This document shows, piece after piece, positions 7,031 through 15,214 of a stretch of DNA of 36,406 nt. Location of the stretch: the NCBI GenBank assembly GCA_958427355.1, contig CAUACA010000020.1, positions 1 through 36,406 on the forward strand, read 5' to 3'. The notes beneath the pieces were generated by a model that saw only the letters and a program-made list of their open reading frames with translations, made no database searches and was not told the origin of the DNA. A program made the position numbers and the translations under genes. This DNA is from an uncultured Collinsella sp. Lineage in GTDB: Bacteria; Actinomycetota; Coriobacteriia; Coriobacteriales; Coriobacteriaceae. Each line of letters opens with the position of its first letter. Positions within the stretch are counted from its first letter, which is position 1.

Positions 7031-8326
7031 ATGCTCGCCTTTTTACAAACCAACACACCCATCGTGATCTTCAACCAAATTGTCGTCACGCTGCTCACGG
7101 TCTGCTTTCTGTACCAGGTGGTCTTCTTTGTCATCGGCGCCCTCCGCGGTGAGGTTGCGCCTCCCAAGGCCAAAAAACTCCACCGCTATGCCTTCTTTAT
7201 CGCGGCGCATAACGAGGAGGCTGTGATCGCCAACCTCGTTCGCTCCATCAAGGACCAGGATTATCCGTCCGAGCTTATCGAGGTCTTTGTGGTCGCCGAC
7301 GCCTGCACCGACAACACGGCGCAGCTCGCGCGCGAGGCGGGCGCTGTCGTTTATGAGCGCAATGACCTTGCCCGCAAGGGCAAGAGCTGGGTCATGGACT
7401 TTGGCTTCGACCGCATCCTTAACGAGTATCCCGATACGTTTGAAGGCTACTTTATCTTCGATGCCGATAACGTCATTTCCCGTGATTACGTGTCCAAGAT
7501 GAACGATGCCTTTGACCAGGGCTTCCATGTGGTCACGAGCTATCGCAATTCCAAGAATTTCGGGAGTTCCTGGATATCGGCGGCTAACGCCACGTGGTAT
7601 CTGCGCGAGGCGCGCTTCCTCAACAACGCGCGCAACATCTGCAAGACGTCTTGCGCTGTATCGGGTTCGGGTTACCTTATCTCGGCGAGCGTGATCGAGG
7701 GCATGCACGGTTGGCAGTTCCATACGCTGACCGAGGATATTCAGTTCACCACGTTCTGCGCTATCCACGGCATTCGCATTGGCTATGCGCCGGCGGAGTT
7801 CTTTGACGAACAGCCCGTGACGTTTAAGGCGTCCTGGAAACAGCGCATGCGTTGGACTAAGGGCTTCTACCAGGTGTTCTTTACGTATGGTAAGCATCTT
7901 GTCAAATCGACCTTCCGCTATCATCGCTTTGCCGCCTACGACATGTTTATGACGATCGCCCCGGGTATGCTGCTATCGCTGATCTCGATGCTCGCCAATG
8001 CCACGTTTCTCGTCGTGGGCGGTCTTTCGCACGGCTTCCTGGCTACCGAAGTCGAGATGCAGGCGTGCGCCGCTTCGCTCATTATGACCTTCGCCATGAT
8101 GTATCAGACCTTCTTTATTCTGGCGCTGCTTACGACCATCTTTGAGTACAAGCACATTCACTGTGCGCAAAAGTGGCGTCTGGTGACCAACCTGTTTACC
8201 TTCCCGATCTTTATGTTCAGCTATATCCCCATCACGGTGGCTGCTCTGTTCCTGAAGGTCGACTGGGTGCCGACGCAGCACGCCGTAAGCGTTACCCTCG
8301 ACGAGGTCATGCAAGGCGCCAAATAA
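7031..8326 (+). CDS. Membrane-bound family 2 glycosyltransferase
   Basis: A 431-residue processive-type GT2 enzyme that would transfer sugar from a nucleotide sugar, possibly to a growing glycan at the membrane. An N-terminal transmembrane helix (about 12-37) is followed by the GT-A domain: AAHNEE (58-63), the metal-binding DAD (144-146), the catalytic TED (234-236) and QRMRW (271-275), the Q-x-x-R-W motif of cellulose/hyaluronan-synthase relatives. Three or four more transmembrane helices fill the C-terminal third (about 303-410). The ATG at 7031 has GGGAG five bases upstream; the in-frame TTG at 7016 has no such site. The product polymer is unknown, and no other glycan gene is adjacent. The gene ends in a strong hairpin terminator. 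Confidence 0.88.
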   Translation: MLAFLQTNTPIVIFNQIVVTLLTVCFLYQVVFFVIGALRGEVAPPKAKKLHRYAFFIAAHNEEAVIANLVRSIKDQDYPSELIEVFVVADACTDNTAQLAREAGAVVYERNDLARKGKSWVMDFGFDRILNEYPDTFEGYFIFDADNVISRDYVSKMNDAFDQGFHVVTSYRNSKNFGSSWISAANATWYLREARFLNNARNICKTSCAVSGSGYLISASVIEGMHGWQFHTLTEDIQFTTFCAIHGIRIGYAPAEFFDEQPVTFKASWKQRMRWTKGFYQVFFTYGKHLVKSTFRYHRFAAYDMFMTIAPGMLLSLISMLANATFLVVGGLSHGFLATEVEMQACAASLIMTFAMMYQTFFILALLTTIFEYKHIHCAQKWRLVTNLFTFPIFMFSYIPITVAALFLKVDWVPTQHAVSVTLDEVMQGAK

Positions 8327-8334
8327 CTACGATC

Positions 8335-8374
8335 AAAACCACCACAAAGGGACAGTACCTTTGTGGTGGTTTTT
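8335..8374 (+). terminator. Intrinsic terminator after the glycosyltransferase; twin of the hairpin at 518-558
   Basis: Perfect 16-base arms (8335-8350 and 8358-8373) enclose GACAGTA and end in five T residues. The arms are identical to those at 518-558, which points the opposite way. Both lie directly after a gene end and both read as terminators for that gene. Confidence 0.85.
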
Positions 8375-8405
8375 GCGTTTGAGCTGCTGCCCAAGGAGGT
8401 GTTCG

Positions 8406-8828
8406 ATGATCTATATCCCGTTTTGGATTTGCATCTTTGCCGGCGCGTGGATTGATGTCCGTGAGCGGCGGTTTCCCAATGAGCTTGCCGGCGCGTGTGC
8501 CGTGGCGGCGTTTGCAGGCGTTTGGCTCGACAGGGGCATTAACACGGCGCTTGAGCACGCCGGTCTTGCGGTCATCGTCTACCTTGCCCTTGTGCTTACT
8601 GAGTCGCTCTGGCGTCGTATTCGCCACGCTCCCGGCATTGGCATGGGGGACGCCAAGGCGCTCTTTGCCCTTTGCATCCTCGACCCTCTGGGTGGCATCG
8701 TTGCGTTTGCTGTCTCGCTCCTTGCCCTTGCTGTCGCCTGCTTCATCACAAAATCGCGCTCCTTGCCATTGCTGCCGTTTTTAGTGCCGATATTTGCCAT
8801 AATCGAGGCCGTGGGTAGTACACTGTAA
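8406..8828 (+). CDS. Small prepilin peptidase (A24 family, TadV/CpaA type)
   Basis: At 140 residues this is a minimal A24 aspartyl peptidase lacking the N-methylation domain of full-length PilD. The two catalytic Asp motifs are visible: D17 in WIDVRERRFPN and D82 in GMGDAK. The rest is hydrophobic with about five transmembrane helices. Such enzymes cleave prepilin leader peptides of type IV or Flp/Tad pilins. No pilin, secretion ATPase or other pilus gene is in the window, so its substrate lies elsewhere. The ATG at 8406 follows a perfect AAGGAGG (8393-8399). The next gene begins 30 bases later. Confidence 0.85.
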   Translation: MIYIPFWICIFAGAWIDVRERRFPNELAGACAVAAFAGVWLDRGINTALEHAGLAVIVYLALVLTESLWRRIRHAPGIGMGDAKALFALCILDPLGGIVAFAVSLLALAVACFITKSRSLPLLPFLVPIFAIIEAVGSTL

Positions 8829-8858
8829 TCGTTGCGCGCCCTTTTTAAGGAGCATGCC

Positions 8859-10106
8859 ATGGCAATCAATCAACAGACAGCCGCCATCAAGGCGCGTATG
8901 GATCGCATTCCCTCGGCGTTGTCGCCCGAGCTGGTCGAGCGTATCGCTGCCGACCGTACCTCGGGTGTCGTTAACCCTTATCGATGCAACGATGGTATGG
9001 TCATCCGCCGTGTTGATCGAGCCGCAGACCAAGGCACGATCATGCGTCCGGCCTTTATGCGCGATGCCGAAAAGATTCTCCATCTGCCTGCGTACGCCCG
9101 ATACGCCGGCAAAACTCAGGTTTTCAGCTTTCGCAGCAACGATGATCTGTCGCGTCGCGGCCTGCACGTGCAACTTGTTTCGCGCATCGCACGTGATATC
9201 GGTTGCGCCTTGGGGCTCAACTGCGATCTGATCGAAGCGATTGGTTTGGGCCACGACTTGGGCCATACACCCTTCGGCCACGCCGGTGAGCGATTCCTCA
9301 ACGATATCTATCACGAGCGCACGGGCCGCTACTTTTTCCATAACGTGCAGTCGGTCCGCGTGCTCGACGCGCTGTACGGCCGCAACGTGTCGCTCCAGAC
9401 GCTCGACGGCGTGCTGTGCCATAACGGCGAGTACGAACAGCGCGTCTTTGAGCTCTCGGACATGAGCTCCTTTGAACAGTTTGATCAGACGGTTGAGGAC
9501 TGCATTGCCACGGGTTATAGCGCAATTGAGCACCTGCGTCCCATGACGCTCGAAGGCTGCGTGGTCCGCATCTCGGATATCCTTGCCTACGTTGGACGCG
9601 ATCGCCAAGACGCCATTGCGGCGGGCCTGCTGTCACCCGAAGCTTTTGATGACGGTCGCGGCGGAGCATACAACAGCTGGATCCTCACGCATGCCTCCAT
9701 CGATATCGTTGAACACAGCTATGGCAAGCCGCACATCGAGATGAGCGAGGACCTGTTTGAGGAAATCCGTCGGGCCAAGCGCGAGAACTACGAGAAGATC
9801 TATAGCAAGGGCGGTATCGAGGGCGATTCCGAAGCGGAGCTGCTCGAGGCTTTCGAAAAGCTCTACGACCGTTGCCTGCAGGATATAAACGAAGGCGACG
9901 AGTCCTCGTATATCTTTAAGCACCACATTTCTCGCATTGACCAGCAGCTTTCCTACTACGATCGCACCTATGCATGGCAGGACGATAAGAACCAGGCGGT
10001 CGTGGATTATATTGCTAGCATGACGGACGGTTATTTCTGCGAGCTCACGAGCAAGCTGTTCCCGGGATTGAAGTTTCCGCACCGTACCTATATTAACGAA
10101 CGGTAG
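8859..10106 (+). CDS. dgt: HD-domain deoxyguanosinetriphosphate triphosphohydrolase-like protein
   Basis: A 415-residue protein of the dGTPase family, whose members hydrolyse dNTPs to nucleosides and triphosphate and help set nucleotide pools. The HD metal site is seen as H103 (RGLHVQL), H132-D133 in GLGHDLGHTPFGH, and a later Asp in VVRISDILAYVGRD near 245. The N-terminal stretch with FMRDAEKILH and the Arg/Ser cluster (FRSNDDLSRR) fits the family's substrate pocket. The ATG at 8859 has AAGGAG six bases upstream. Substrate preference among dNTPs cannot be judged. It follows the peptidase gene closely, probably in the same transcript. Confidence 0.85.
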   Translation: MAINQQTAAIKARMDRIPSALSPELVERIAADRTSGVVNPYRCNDGMVIRRVDRAADQGTIMRPAFMRDAEKILHLPAYARYAGKTQVFSFRSNDDLSRRGLHVQLVSRIARDIGCALGLNCDLIEAIGLGHDLGHTPFGHAGERFLNDIYHERTGRYFFHNVQSVRVLDALYGRNVSLQTLDGVLCHNGEYEQRVFELSDMSSFEQFDQTVEDCIATGYSAIEHLRPMTLEGCVVRISDILAYVGRDRQDAIAAGLLSPEAFDDGRGGAYNSWILTHASIDIVEHSYGKPHIEMSEDLFEEIRRAKRENYEKIYSKGGIEGDSEAELLEAFEKLYDRCLQDINEGDESSYIFKHHISRIDQQLSYYDRTYAWQDDKNQAVVDYIASMTDGYFCELTSKLFPGLKFPHRTYINER

Positions 10107-10121
10107 TTCGTATTAATTCGG

Positions 10122-10127
10122 TATACT
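10122..10127 (+). promoter_or_regulatory. Candidate -10 element for rarA
   Basis: TATACT lies in the 59-base gap between the dGTPase gene and rarA. No good -35 is seen at the right distance. Its only support is a near-consensus hexamer in the correct place. Confidence 0.35.
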
Positions 10128-10165
10128 GTTAGTGGAAAACGTTTTGATTGACGCACGGGATGGTT

Positions 10166-11515
10166 ATGGACGACCTTTTTTCTGCTTCGACGCGTGAGCG
10201 TTCCTTTCAGAATGCGCCGCTTGCGGTGCGCATGCGGCCCAATTCACTTGACGAGTATGTGGGCCAGCAAAAGGCCGTCGGTAAGGGCTCGTGGTTACGT
10301 GCCGCGATTGAGCATGACGTTCTGTCGAGTGTGATTCTGTACGGGCCGGCCGGTACGGGCAAGACGACGCTGGCCCACATTATCGCCAACCATACTAAGA
10401 GCGAGTTTGTCGAGGTCAGCGCCGTGACGGGCACCGTAAAGGACCTTCGTCGCGTGATTGACGAGGCCAAGACGCGCCTGAATACCTACGACCGCCGCAC
10501 CATTCTTTTCATCGATGAGATTCACCGCTTCTCCAAGTCGCAGCAGGATGCCCTGCTGCATGCAGTTGAGAACCGTACCGTCATAATGATTGGCGCCACG
10601 ACGGAGAATCCGTACTTCGAGGTCAACTCGGCGTTGCTCTCGCGCGGTCGCGTGGTGGAGCTTGAGCATCTTAAAGACGAGGATATAGCCACACTCATTG
10701 AGCGTGCGCTCGAGGCTCCGCAGGGTTTGAACGGCAAGTTCTCGGCCGATGAGGATACGGTTAAGACCATCTGTACGCTGGCAGCGGGTGATGCTCGCTC
10801 AGCGCTCACGACGCTCGAGCTTGCGAGTGAGATTGCCGTAACGCGTCCCGACACTGAGGGAACGCCAGCGCCTGCGGCGGGGGAGCGCTATCCCATCACT
10901 GTTGACGACGTGAAGATTGCCAACCCGCGCCGTGGCTTTTCGTACGACAAAAACGGCGACATGCACTACGACATCATCAGTGCGTTCATCAAGTCCATGC
11001 GCGGCAGCGACCCCGATGCCACGATCTATTGGCTCGCGCGCATGATTGATGCGGGGGAGGATCCCAAGTTTATCGCTCGCCGTATTATGATTCACGCTTC
11101 TGAGGATGTTGGCAACGCCGACCCGCAGGCGCTTTTGGTGGCGCATGCCGCGTTTAAGTCTGCCGAGGTCATTGGGTATCCCGAGTGCCGCATTAACCTT
11201 GCTCAGGCCGCTCTGTATGTGTGCTTGGCGCCTAAATCCAACGCGTGTGAGGCCTCGATCGATGCGGCGCTGGCCGATATCCATTCAAGTGGGCTTCGCG
11301 AGGTGCCGAGTTATCTGCGCGATCGTCATCGCCCGGGCAGCGACGAATACGGTGTGTATAAGTATCCGCATGATTATCCCGAAGGCTGGGTCGATCAGCG
11401 CTATTTGCCCGAGGGGCTGGAGCGCGGTGCGTTTTGGCAGCCTGCGGGCCGCGGCTGGGAAGAGTGGCGTGTTGAGCAAAGCGAACGCGACCGTAGCGGT
11501 AACGCGCCCAGGTAG
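10166..11515 (+). CDS. rarA: Replication-associated recombination protein A (RarA/MgsA AAA+ ATPase)
   Basis: RarA is a clamp-loader-like AAA+ ATPase that acts at stalled replication forks. The Walker A motif GPAGTGKTT is at about 60-68 and Walker B LFIDE at about 114-118, followed by HRFSKSQQDALL, a hallmark of the family. The C-terminal half carries the MgsA-type tetramerisation domain with HASEDVGNADPQAL. Length 449 is normal. I chose the ATG at 10166 (MDDLF) because the family usually begins this way and GGGATGG lies just before it; TTG 10148 and ATG 10160 are alternatives in the same frame. Confidence 0.93.
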   Translation: MDDLFSASTRERSFQNAPLAVRMRPNSLDEYVGQQKAVGKGSWLRAAIEHDVLSSVILYGPAGTGKTTLAHIIANHTKSEFVEVSAVTGTVKDLRRVIDEAKTRLNTYDRRTILFIDEIHRFSKSQQDALLHAVENRTVIMIGATTENPYFEVNSALLSRGRVVELEHLKDEDIATLIERALEAPQGLNGKFSADEDTVKTICTLAAGDARSALTTLELASEIAVTRPDTEGTPAPAAGERYPITVDDVKIANPRRGFSYDKNGDMHYDIISAFIKSMRGSDPDATIYWLARMIDAGEDPKFIARRIMIHASEDVGNADPQALLVAHAAFKSAEVIGYPECRINLAQAALYVCLAPKSNACEASIDAALADIHSSGLREVPSYLRDRHRPGSDEYGVYKYPHDYPEGWVDQRYLPEGLERGAFWQPAGRGWEEWRVEQSERDRSGNAPR

Positions 11516-11608
11516 GTCCTTGGACCTCGTACATTCCCTTTGGGTATCTTCCCCTTCTTTGGGGTACCATGAAAGTCGTCTGTATTTCGATTCTTTCGGG
11601 AGGCTTGT

Positions 11609-12202
11609 ATGAGTCCTATTCAAATCGCCCTGCTGGTGCTTGCCATTGCCGGTGTGTGGGCTATTGTTGAGCTCGCGCTTACCTTGCGCAAGACCCGCAA
11701 CGCCGTTGATTCGCTCGATAAGACCGTAAGCGTTCTCAATAACACCATCGCCGAGGCTCAGCCTGTGGTGGCAAAGCTCGATGGCGCCGTCGATGAGCTT
11801 ACGCCGGCACTTGCCCAGGTGGAGCCGCTGCTCAAGTCGAGCAAGACCGCGGTTGACGCCCTTACCTCCAATCTTGTAGAGGTCGAAGCCGTGGTTCGCG
11901 ACATTTCCGAGGTCACGGGTAGCGTGGCCGAGGCAAGCAACGCTGTGTCGAGCGTGACTGATTCTGCTGCTGGCGCCGTGCAGAAGCTCTTCAATAAGGT
12001 GAAGGCTCCTGCAGCCGACGTCGATCGCAAGCTCGCCGCTGCCGCCGCCGTGGCCGAGCAGCCTACCGAGCGCGTTCTGATTGGTGAGGCTGAGGACGAG
12101 GCCGCCGATGGTGCGGATGCGGCTCAGAAGCCCGCAGCCAAGCCTGCTCAGTATTACACCTATACGCCCGCCGAGACCTCCGAGGAGTCCTGCGATGAGT
12201 AG
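11609..12202 (+). CDS. DUF948 domain-containing membrane-anchored protein
   Basis: The 197-residue protein has one N-terminal transmembrane helix (about 4-24), then a long helical heptad-like region (about 30-125) typical of DUF948, with regularly spaced Leu/Val and acidic residues. The C-terminus is Ala/Glu/Asp-rich and probably disordered. Family members are small membrane proteins often found near stress genes; the biochemical role is unknown. A strong GGGAGG precedes the ATG by five bases. The stop overlaps the next start by 8 bases, so it is coupled to the RsbW-like gene and the sigma factor. Confidence 0.8.
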   Translation: MSPIQIALLVLAIAGVWAIVELALTLRKTRNAVDSLDKTVSVLNNTIAEAQPVVAKLDGAVDELTPALAQVEPLLKSSKTAVDALTSNLVEVEAVVRDISEVTGSVAEASNAVSSVTDSAAGAVQKLFNKVKAPAADVDRKLAAAAAVAEQPTERVLIGEAEDEAADGADAAQKPAAKPAQYYTYTPAETSEESCDE

Positions 12203-12572
12203 CGAAGCAACCTGCCCTATTACGCTGACTGTTGCCGGGGATCCGCGTCTGGCACGCCTCGTGCGTATGACGGCGGCCAACGTCGGCGCGCTGTGCTCCA
12301 TGTCCGTCGATCGCATCGAGGACATTCGTATGGCTGCCGAGGAGGCCTTTATCTTTGGCTGCACGGCTGTTGATTCCGATGACATCATGATCAGGTTCGA
12401 TGTCGATGAGTCTCACGTTGGCATGAACTTTACCTTTGGCGATCGGGCCACCGTCGACGAGGATGACCAGGCTGCCGTGTATGCCGAGCTCATTCTGGCG
12501 AGCGTGTGCGATTCCTACGAAAAGACTGAGGCGCCCCTGACGCTTTCCCTCGACCTCAAGGCGGATATCTAA
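12195..12572 (+). CDS. RsbW-like anti-sigma factor homologue with degenerate ATP site
   Basis: A 125-residue protein directly upstream of a SigB/SigF-type sigma gene, the usual place of the RsbW/SpoIIAB anti-sigma kinase. The stretch DRIEDIRMAAEEAF (39-52) matches the N-box region of that GHKL family. The conserved Asn that coordinates Mg is replaced: EEA-x-x-N becomes EEAFIF (F54). No G1 box (DxGxG) or later glycine-rich loop is visible, and the protein is shorter at the C-terminus. So it may bind the sigma factor without phosphorylating a partner. The ATG overlaps the DUF948 stop by 8 bases and AGGAG precedes it. Assignment rests on the N-box and on context. Confidence 0.7.
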   Translation: MSSEATCPITLTVAGDPRLARLVRMTAANVGALCSMSVDRIEDIRMAAEEAFIFGCTAVDSDDIMIRFDVDESHVGMNFTFGDRATVDEDDQAAVYAELILASVCDSYEKTEAPLTLSLDLKADI

Positions 12573-12573
12573 T

Positions 12574-13365
12574 ATGACCGAACGTTCCCGGAGCGGTAAG
12601 ACCGCTTGGGACAAGGAGAAAACCCGCGAGCTGTTTCGTCGCTATAAAGAGACTGGTGATCCGGACGCACGCGAGCAGCTCGTCATGTCCCATATGAACC
12701 TGGTAAGGTTTCTTGCCAACAAATTTAAGAACCGCGGTGAGCCGCTCGACGATCTGATGCAGGTCGGATACCTGGGTCTACTCAAGGCAATCGACCGCTT
12801 TGATCCTGAGCGCGGACTCGAGTTCACCACGTTTGCCACGCCCACCATCCTGGGCGAGATCAAGCGTCACTTCCGCGACAAGGGCTGGAGTGTGCGCGTG
12901 CCGCGTCGTCTGCAGGAGCTTTCTGCCAAGGTCAATCAGGCTACCGATAAGCTCACCAACGAGCTACAGCGTTCGCCCAAGGTTGAGGAAATCGCCGAAT
13001 ACTTGGACGTGACTGTCGACGAGGTACTCGAAGCCATGGAATCGTCCTCGGCTTACACCTCGGTGCCCATCGAGGCTCCCGGCGCGTCCGATTCCGACGA
13101 TGCGCCCTCGATTCTCGACCGCTATGCCGATGACGACAACGAGCTCGACTTTACCGATGACCGACTGGTAATCGAGGAAGCCATCCGCGATTTCTCGCCG
13201 CGCGAGCGCGAGGTTATCGAGCTGCGCTTCGTAAAGGGCATGACCCAGATCGAGATCGCCAAGAAGCTGGGAATCTCGCAGGTGCAGGTCTCGCGCCTGC
13301 TGCGTCGTACCCTTAAGAAGATTCAGGACAAGATCGACCCCGATGGAGTGATGGTTCGTTCATGA
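12574..13365 (+). CDS. RNA polymerase sigma factor, SigB/SigF/SigG family
   Basis: A 263-residue group 3 sigma-70 factor. Region 2 runs from about 36 to 104, with DDLMQVGYLGLLKAIDRFDP and the DNA-melting segment FTTFATPTILGEIKRHFRDK. Region 3 follows with VRVPRRLQEL. Region 4 (about 209-253) has a clear helix-turn-helix (TQIEIAKKLGISQVQVSRLL). An acidic linker (about 165-195) separates regions 3 and 4. Such factors direct stress or developmental regulons and are normally held by an RsbW-type partner, which here would be the product of the preceding gene one base upstream. No anti-anti-sigma (STAS) gene is adjacent. Its stop overlaps the next start (ATGA). Confidence 0.93.
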   Translation: MTERSRSGKTAWDKEKTRELFRRYKETGDPDAREQLVMSHMNLVRFLANKFKNRGEPLDDLMQVGYLGLLKAIDRFDPERGLEFTTFATPTILGEIKRHFRDKGWSVRVPRRLQELSAKVNQATDKLTNELQRSPKVEEIAEYLDVTVDEVLEAMESSSAYTSVPIEAPGASDSDDAPSILDRYADDDNELDFTDDRLVIEEAIRDFSPREREVIELRFVKGMTQIEIAKKLGISQVQVSRLLRRTLKKIQDKIDPDGVMVRS

Positions 13366-14774
13366 GTGAGCACCCCCAACAAACCGACCGCACGCTGCGC
13401 GATACCCGTATTCTGACGCTTCGCATTTGGTCCGTCGTTGGCTGCATCGTCATCGCCGCCGTCATCTTTAACCTTATGGGCATCCTGGCGCCGGTTATCG
13501 AGTTTCTAGCTGTCGGCTCCATCATCGCTTTTGTGATGTCGCCGATCACTAACTGGCTTGAGCATCACGGCGTCGGTCGTGGCGTCGGTTCGCTCATCGC
13601 CCTCATTGTGGTTGTTGCCGTGCTTGTTGGTGTCGTTTGCATCCTGTCGCCTATTTTGCTCGGTCAGATTATGGAAGTCCTGAGCCGCCTGCCTGAGCAG
13701 CTTCGTGTTGCGGGCGGCGATCTCAACGAGATGGTCTCGCATTTCAAGACGCTCAACAACACGCCGCTCAAAGAGTATCTGGATGATAATCTTTCTTCGC
13801 TTGTCACTGTGGCGTCTAAGTATGTCTCACAAATCGCTGCCGAGCTTGGTCGCGGTGTATTCCCGCTTATTACCAATACGGCCTCCCAGCTGTTCGTCAT
13901 CTTCCTCGGTCTGGTGCTTGCCTACTGGCTTGCCTGCGATTACCCCCGTATGCACCATGAAGTCTGCACCATCATTGGTCAGGAAAAGGAGACCTCGTAC
14001 CGCTTTATGGTCGCCATCCTTTCACGCTCGGTCGGCGGTTATATGCGTGGCATGGTCGTGACGTCCATCTGCGGTGGTATCCTCGCTTTTATCGGCTTTA
14101 CGCTCATTGGCCATCCATATGCAGCGCTCATGGCCATATTTACCGGCATTATGCACTTGGTCCCGGTTGTCGGTCCCTGGGTGAGCGCGGCGATCGCCAC
14201 GGTGCTCGGCTTTATGTTCAGCCCTATGCTGGCATTGTGGACGCTTGTCGTGACCATGGTGGCTCAAAACGTCACCGACAACGTCATTTCGCCTAAGGTC
14301 ATGCAGAGCTCGGTCCAGGTGCATCCTGTCATGAGCCTGACGGCGCTCGTTATCGGTTCGGCGCTTATGGGCGCCATCGGCATGGTGGTGGCCATCCCGC
14401 TGTGCGCGGCTCTGAAGGGTATCTTCGTGTACTACTTCGAGAACGAGACCGGCCGTCAGCTCGTGGCCTACGACGGTGCTGTGTTTAAGGGCACCCCGTA
14501 TCGCGATGCCGAGGGTAACCCGGTCGCCGCCTATGACGCGCTTGGAGACGATACGTTCATCTATGAGTCCGAGCTCATCGGTAACGAGACTGCGCCCAAG
14601 GCCCAGGCCATGCCCAAACCCGAGCTTGATAATCCTTGGATTAAGCTCTCGGGCCTGCAGCCCGACGCGACGGGCTTTTTCAAGAACCCCTTCGCCAAGG
14701 ATGACGATTCCAATACGGACGACGACACCAAAACCGGCATCGACGGCTCCATGGACGATTCGGATTCCAAATAG
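13362..14774 (+). CDS. AI-2E family transporter (TqsA/YtvI-like permease)
   Basis: A 470-residue polytopic membrane protein with about eight transmembrane helices in the first 350 residues. The conserved region GIMHLVPVVGPWVSA (about 263-277) and the following DNVISPKVM block are typical of the family. Members export small molecules such as AI-2 or act as Na+/H+ antiporters, so the substrate is uncertain. The final 110 or so residues are hydrophilic and highly acidic (runs of Asp), an extension likely to sit in the cytoplasm. It overlaps the sigma gene by four bases, so it is probably the last gene of the stress operon. Confidence 0.88.
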   Translation: MSEHPQQTDRTLRDTRILTLRIWSVVGCIVIAAVIFNLMGILAPVIEFLAVGSIIAFVMSPITNWLEHHGVGRGVGSLIALIVVVAVLVGVVCILSPILLGQIMEVLSRLPEQLRVAGGDLNEMVSHFKTLNNTPLKEYLDDNLSSLVTVASKYVSQIAAELGRGVFPLITNTASQLFVIFLGLVLAYWLACDYPRMHHEVCTIIGQEKETSYRFMVAILSRSVGGYMRGMVVTSICGGILAFIGFTLIGHPYAALMAIFTGIMHLVPVVGPWVSAAIATVLGFMFSPMLALWTLVVTMVAQNVTDNVISPKVMQSSVQVHPVMSLTALVIGSALMGAIGMVVAIPLCAALKGIFVYYFENETGRQLVAYDGAVFKGTPYRDAEGNPVAAYDALGDDTFIYESELIGNETAPKAQAMPKPELDNPWIKLSGLQPDATGFFKNPFAKDDDSNTDDDTKTGIDGSMDDSDSK

Positions 14775-14780
14775 GCACCG

Positions 14781-15020
14781 CTAGCGTTTCTTTAAGTTGT
14801 AAATGACAAGAAACGCGAGCAAAGCGATTGATAAGGGGCCGGCTACATAGAAAAAGAGAACGTCAATTGCGCGTAGAGTGAAATAAGCCTTATCACCGGA
14901 CATTACTGCATACAATACGTAGCCAAATGCTGGTTGGTTTGCGTACCAGCAGGAGAAGGCCAAGAGCGCTAAAAGTGCTACAACCAGAAGTGCATTCAGG
15001 ACAAATCGTTTGCTTTTCAT
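14781..15020 (-). CDS. Small two-helix membrane protein, unknown function
   Basis: A 79-residue protein with two hydrophobic stretches (about 6-24 and 49-73), a basic N-terminus MKSKR and a basic C-terminus LKKR, so a two-pass membrane protein with both ends probably cytoplasmic. I do not recognise a family. The ATG at 15018-15020 has AAAGGAG (15027-15033) six bases upstream, which is better supported than the longer frame reaching 15074. It is convergent with the AI-2E permease gene, only six bases apart, and divergent from alaS. Confidence 0.75.
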   Translation of the reverse strand: MKSKRFVLNALLVVALLALLAFSCWYANQPAFGYVLYAVMSGDKAYFTLRAIDVLFFYVAGPLSIALLAFLVIYNLKKR

Positions 15021-15045
15021 CGATCGCTCCTTTCGGGTGAATCTT

Positions 15046-15074
15046 ATATGTAATTCTACATTAGTCTTTTTCAA
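15046..15074 (-). promoter_or_regulatory. Candidate promoter for the small membrane protein gene
   Basis: On the minus strand TTGAAA (15069-15074) and ACATAT (15046-15051) are 17 bases apart, about 25 bases before the start codon. Confidence 0.5.
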
Positions 15075-15112
15075 AGGATCGCACAGTCCTACATAACGTG
15101 CACTTTCGCTGT

Positions 15113-15142
15113 AGGGTCGGCTTTATGTCGGCCCTCTTTTTT
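15113..15142 (+). terminator. Intrinsic terminator or attenuator upstream of alaS
   Basis: AGGGTCGGC (15113-15121) pairs with GTCGGCCCT (15127-15135), using two G-U pairs, around a TTTAT loop, then CTTTTTT. An alternative stem, CCTACA (15088-15093) with TGTAGG (15110-15115), shares its bases with the 5' arm, as in attenuators. No plus-strand gene ends here, so it may be a leader attenuator or an insulator. Confidence 0.6.
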
Positions 15143-15168
15143 GCATGGGGGCGGTTGGATGGTAATAT
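15141..15168 (+). promoter_or_regulatory. Candidate alaS promoter
   Basis: TTGCAT (15141-15146) and TAATAT (15163-15168) are 16 bases apart, giving a start near 15175 and a leader of about 40 bases before alaS. It follows the terminator hairpin directly. Confidence 0.55.
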
Positions 15169-15214
15169 CGTTACGTTTGAACTGTTTCGATGTGAAACCG
15201 AGGAGATTCCCTCT

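Noticed and set aside
11514..11550. Short AGGTCC/GGACCT palindrome and a TTGGAC/GTATCT promoter before the DUF948 gene
   Set aside because: Stem too short and hexamers too far from consensus to separate from chance.
12081..12194. 38-codon N-terminal extension of the RsbW-like protein
   Set aside because: It lies wholly within the DUF948 gene in another frame; the ATG at 12195 has its own AGGAG site.
14784..14816. Hairpin GCGTTTCTT/AAGAAACGC as a terminator for the AI-2E gene
   Set aside because: The arms lie within the coding end of the minus-strand small gene and no T-run follows, so the support is too weak to list it.
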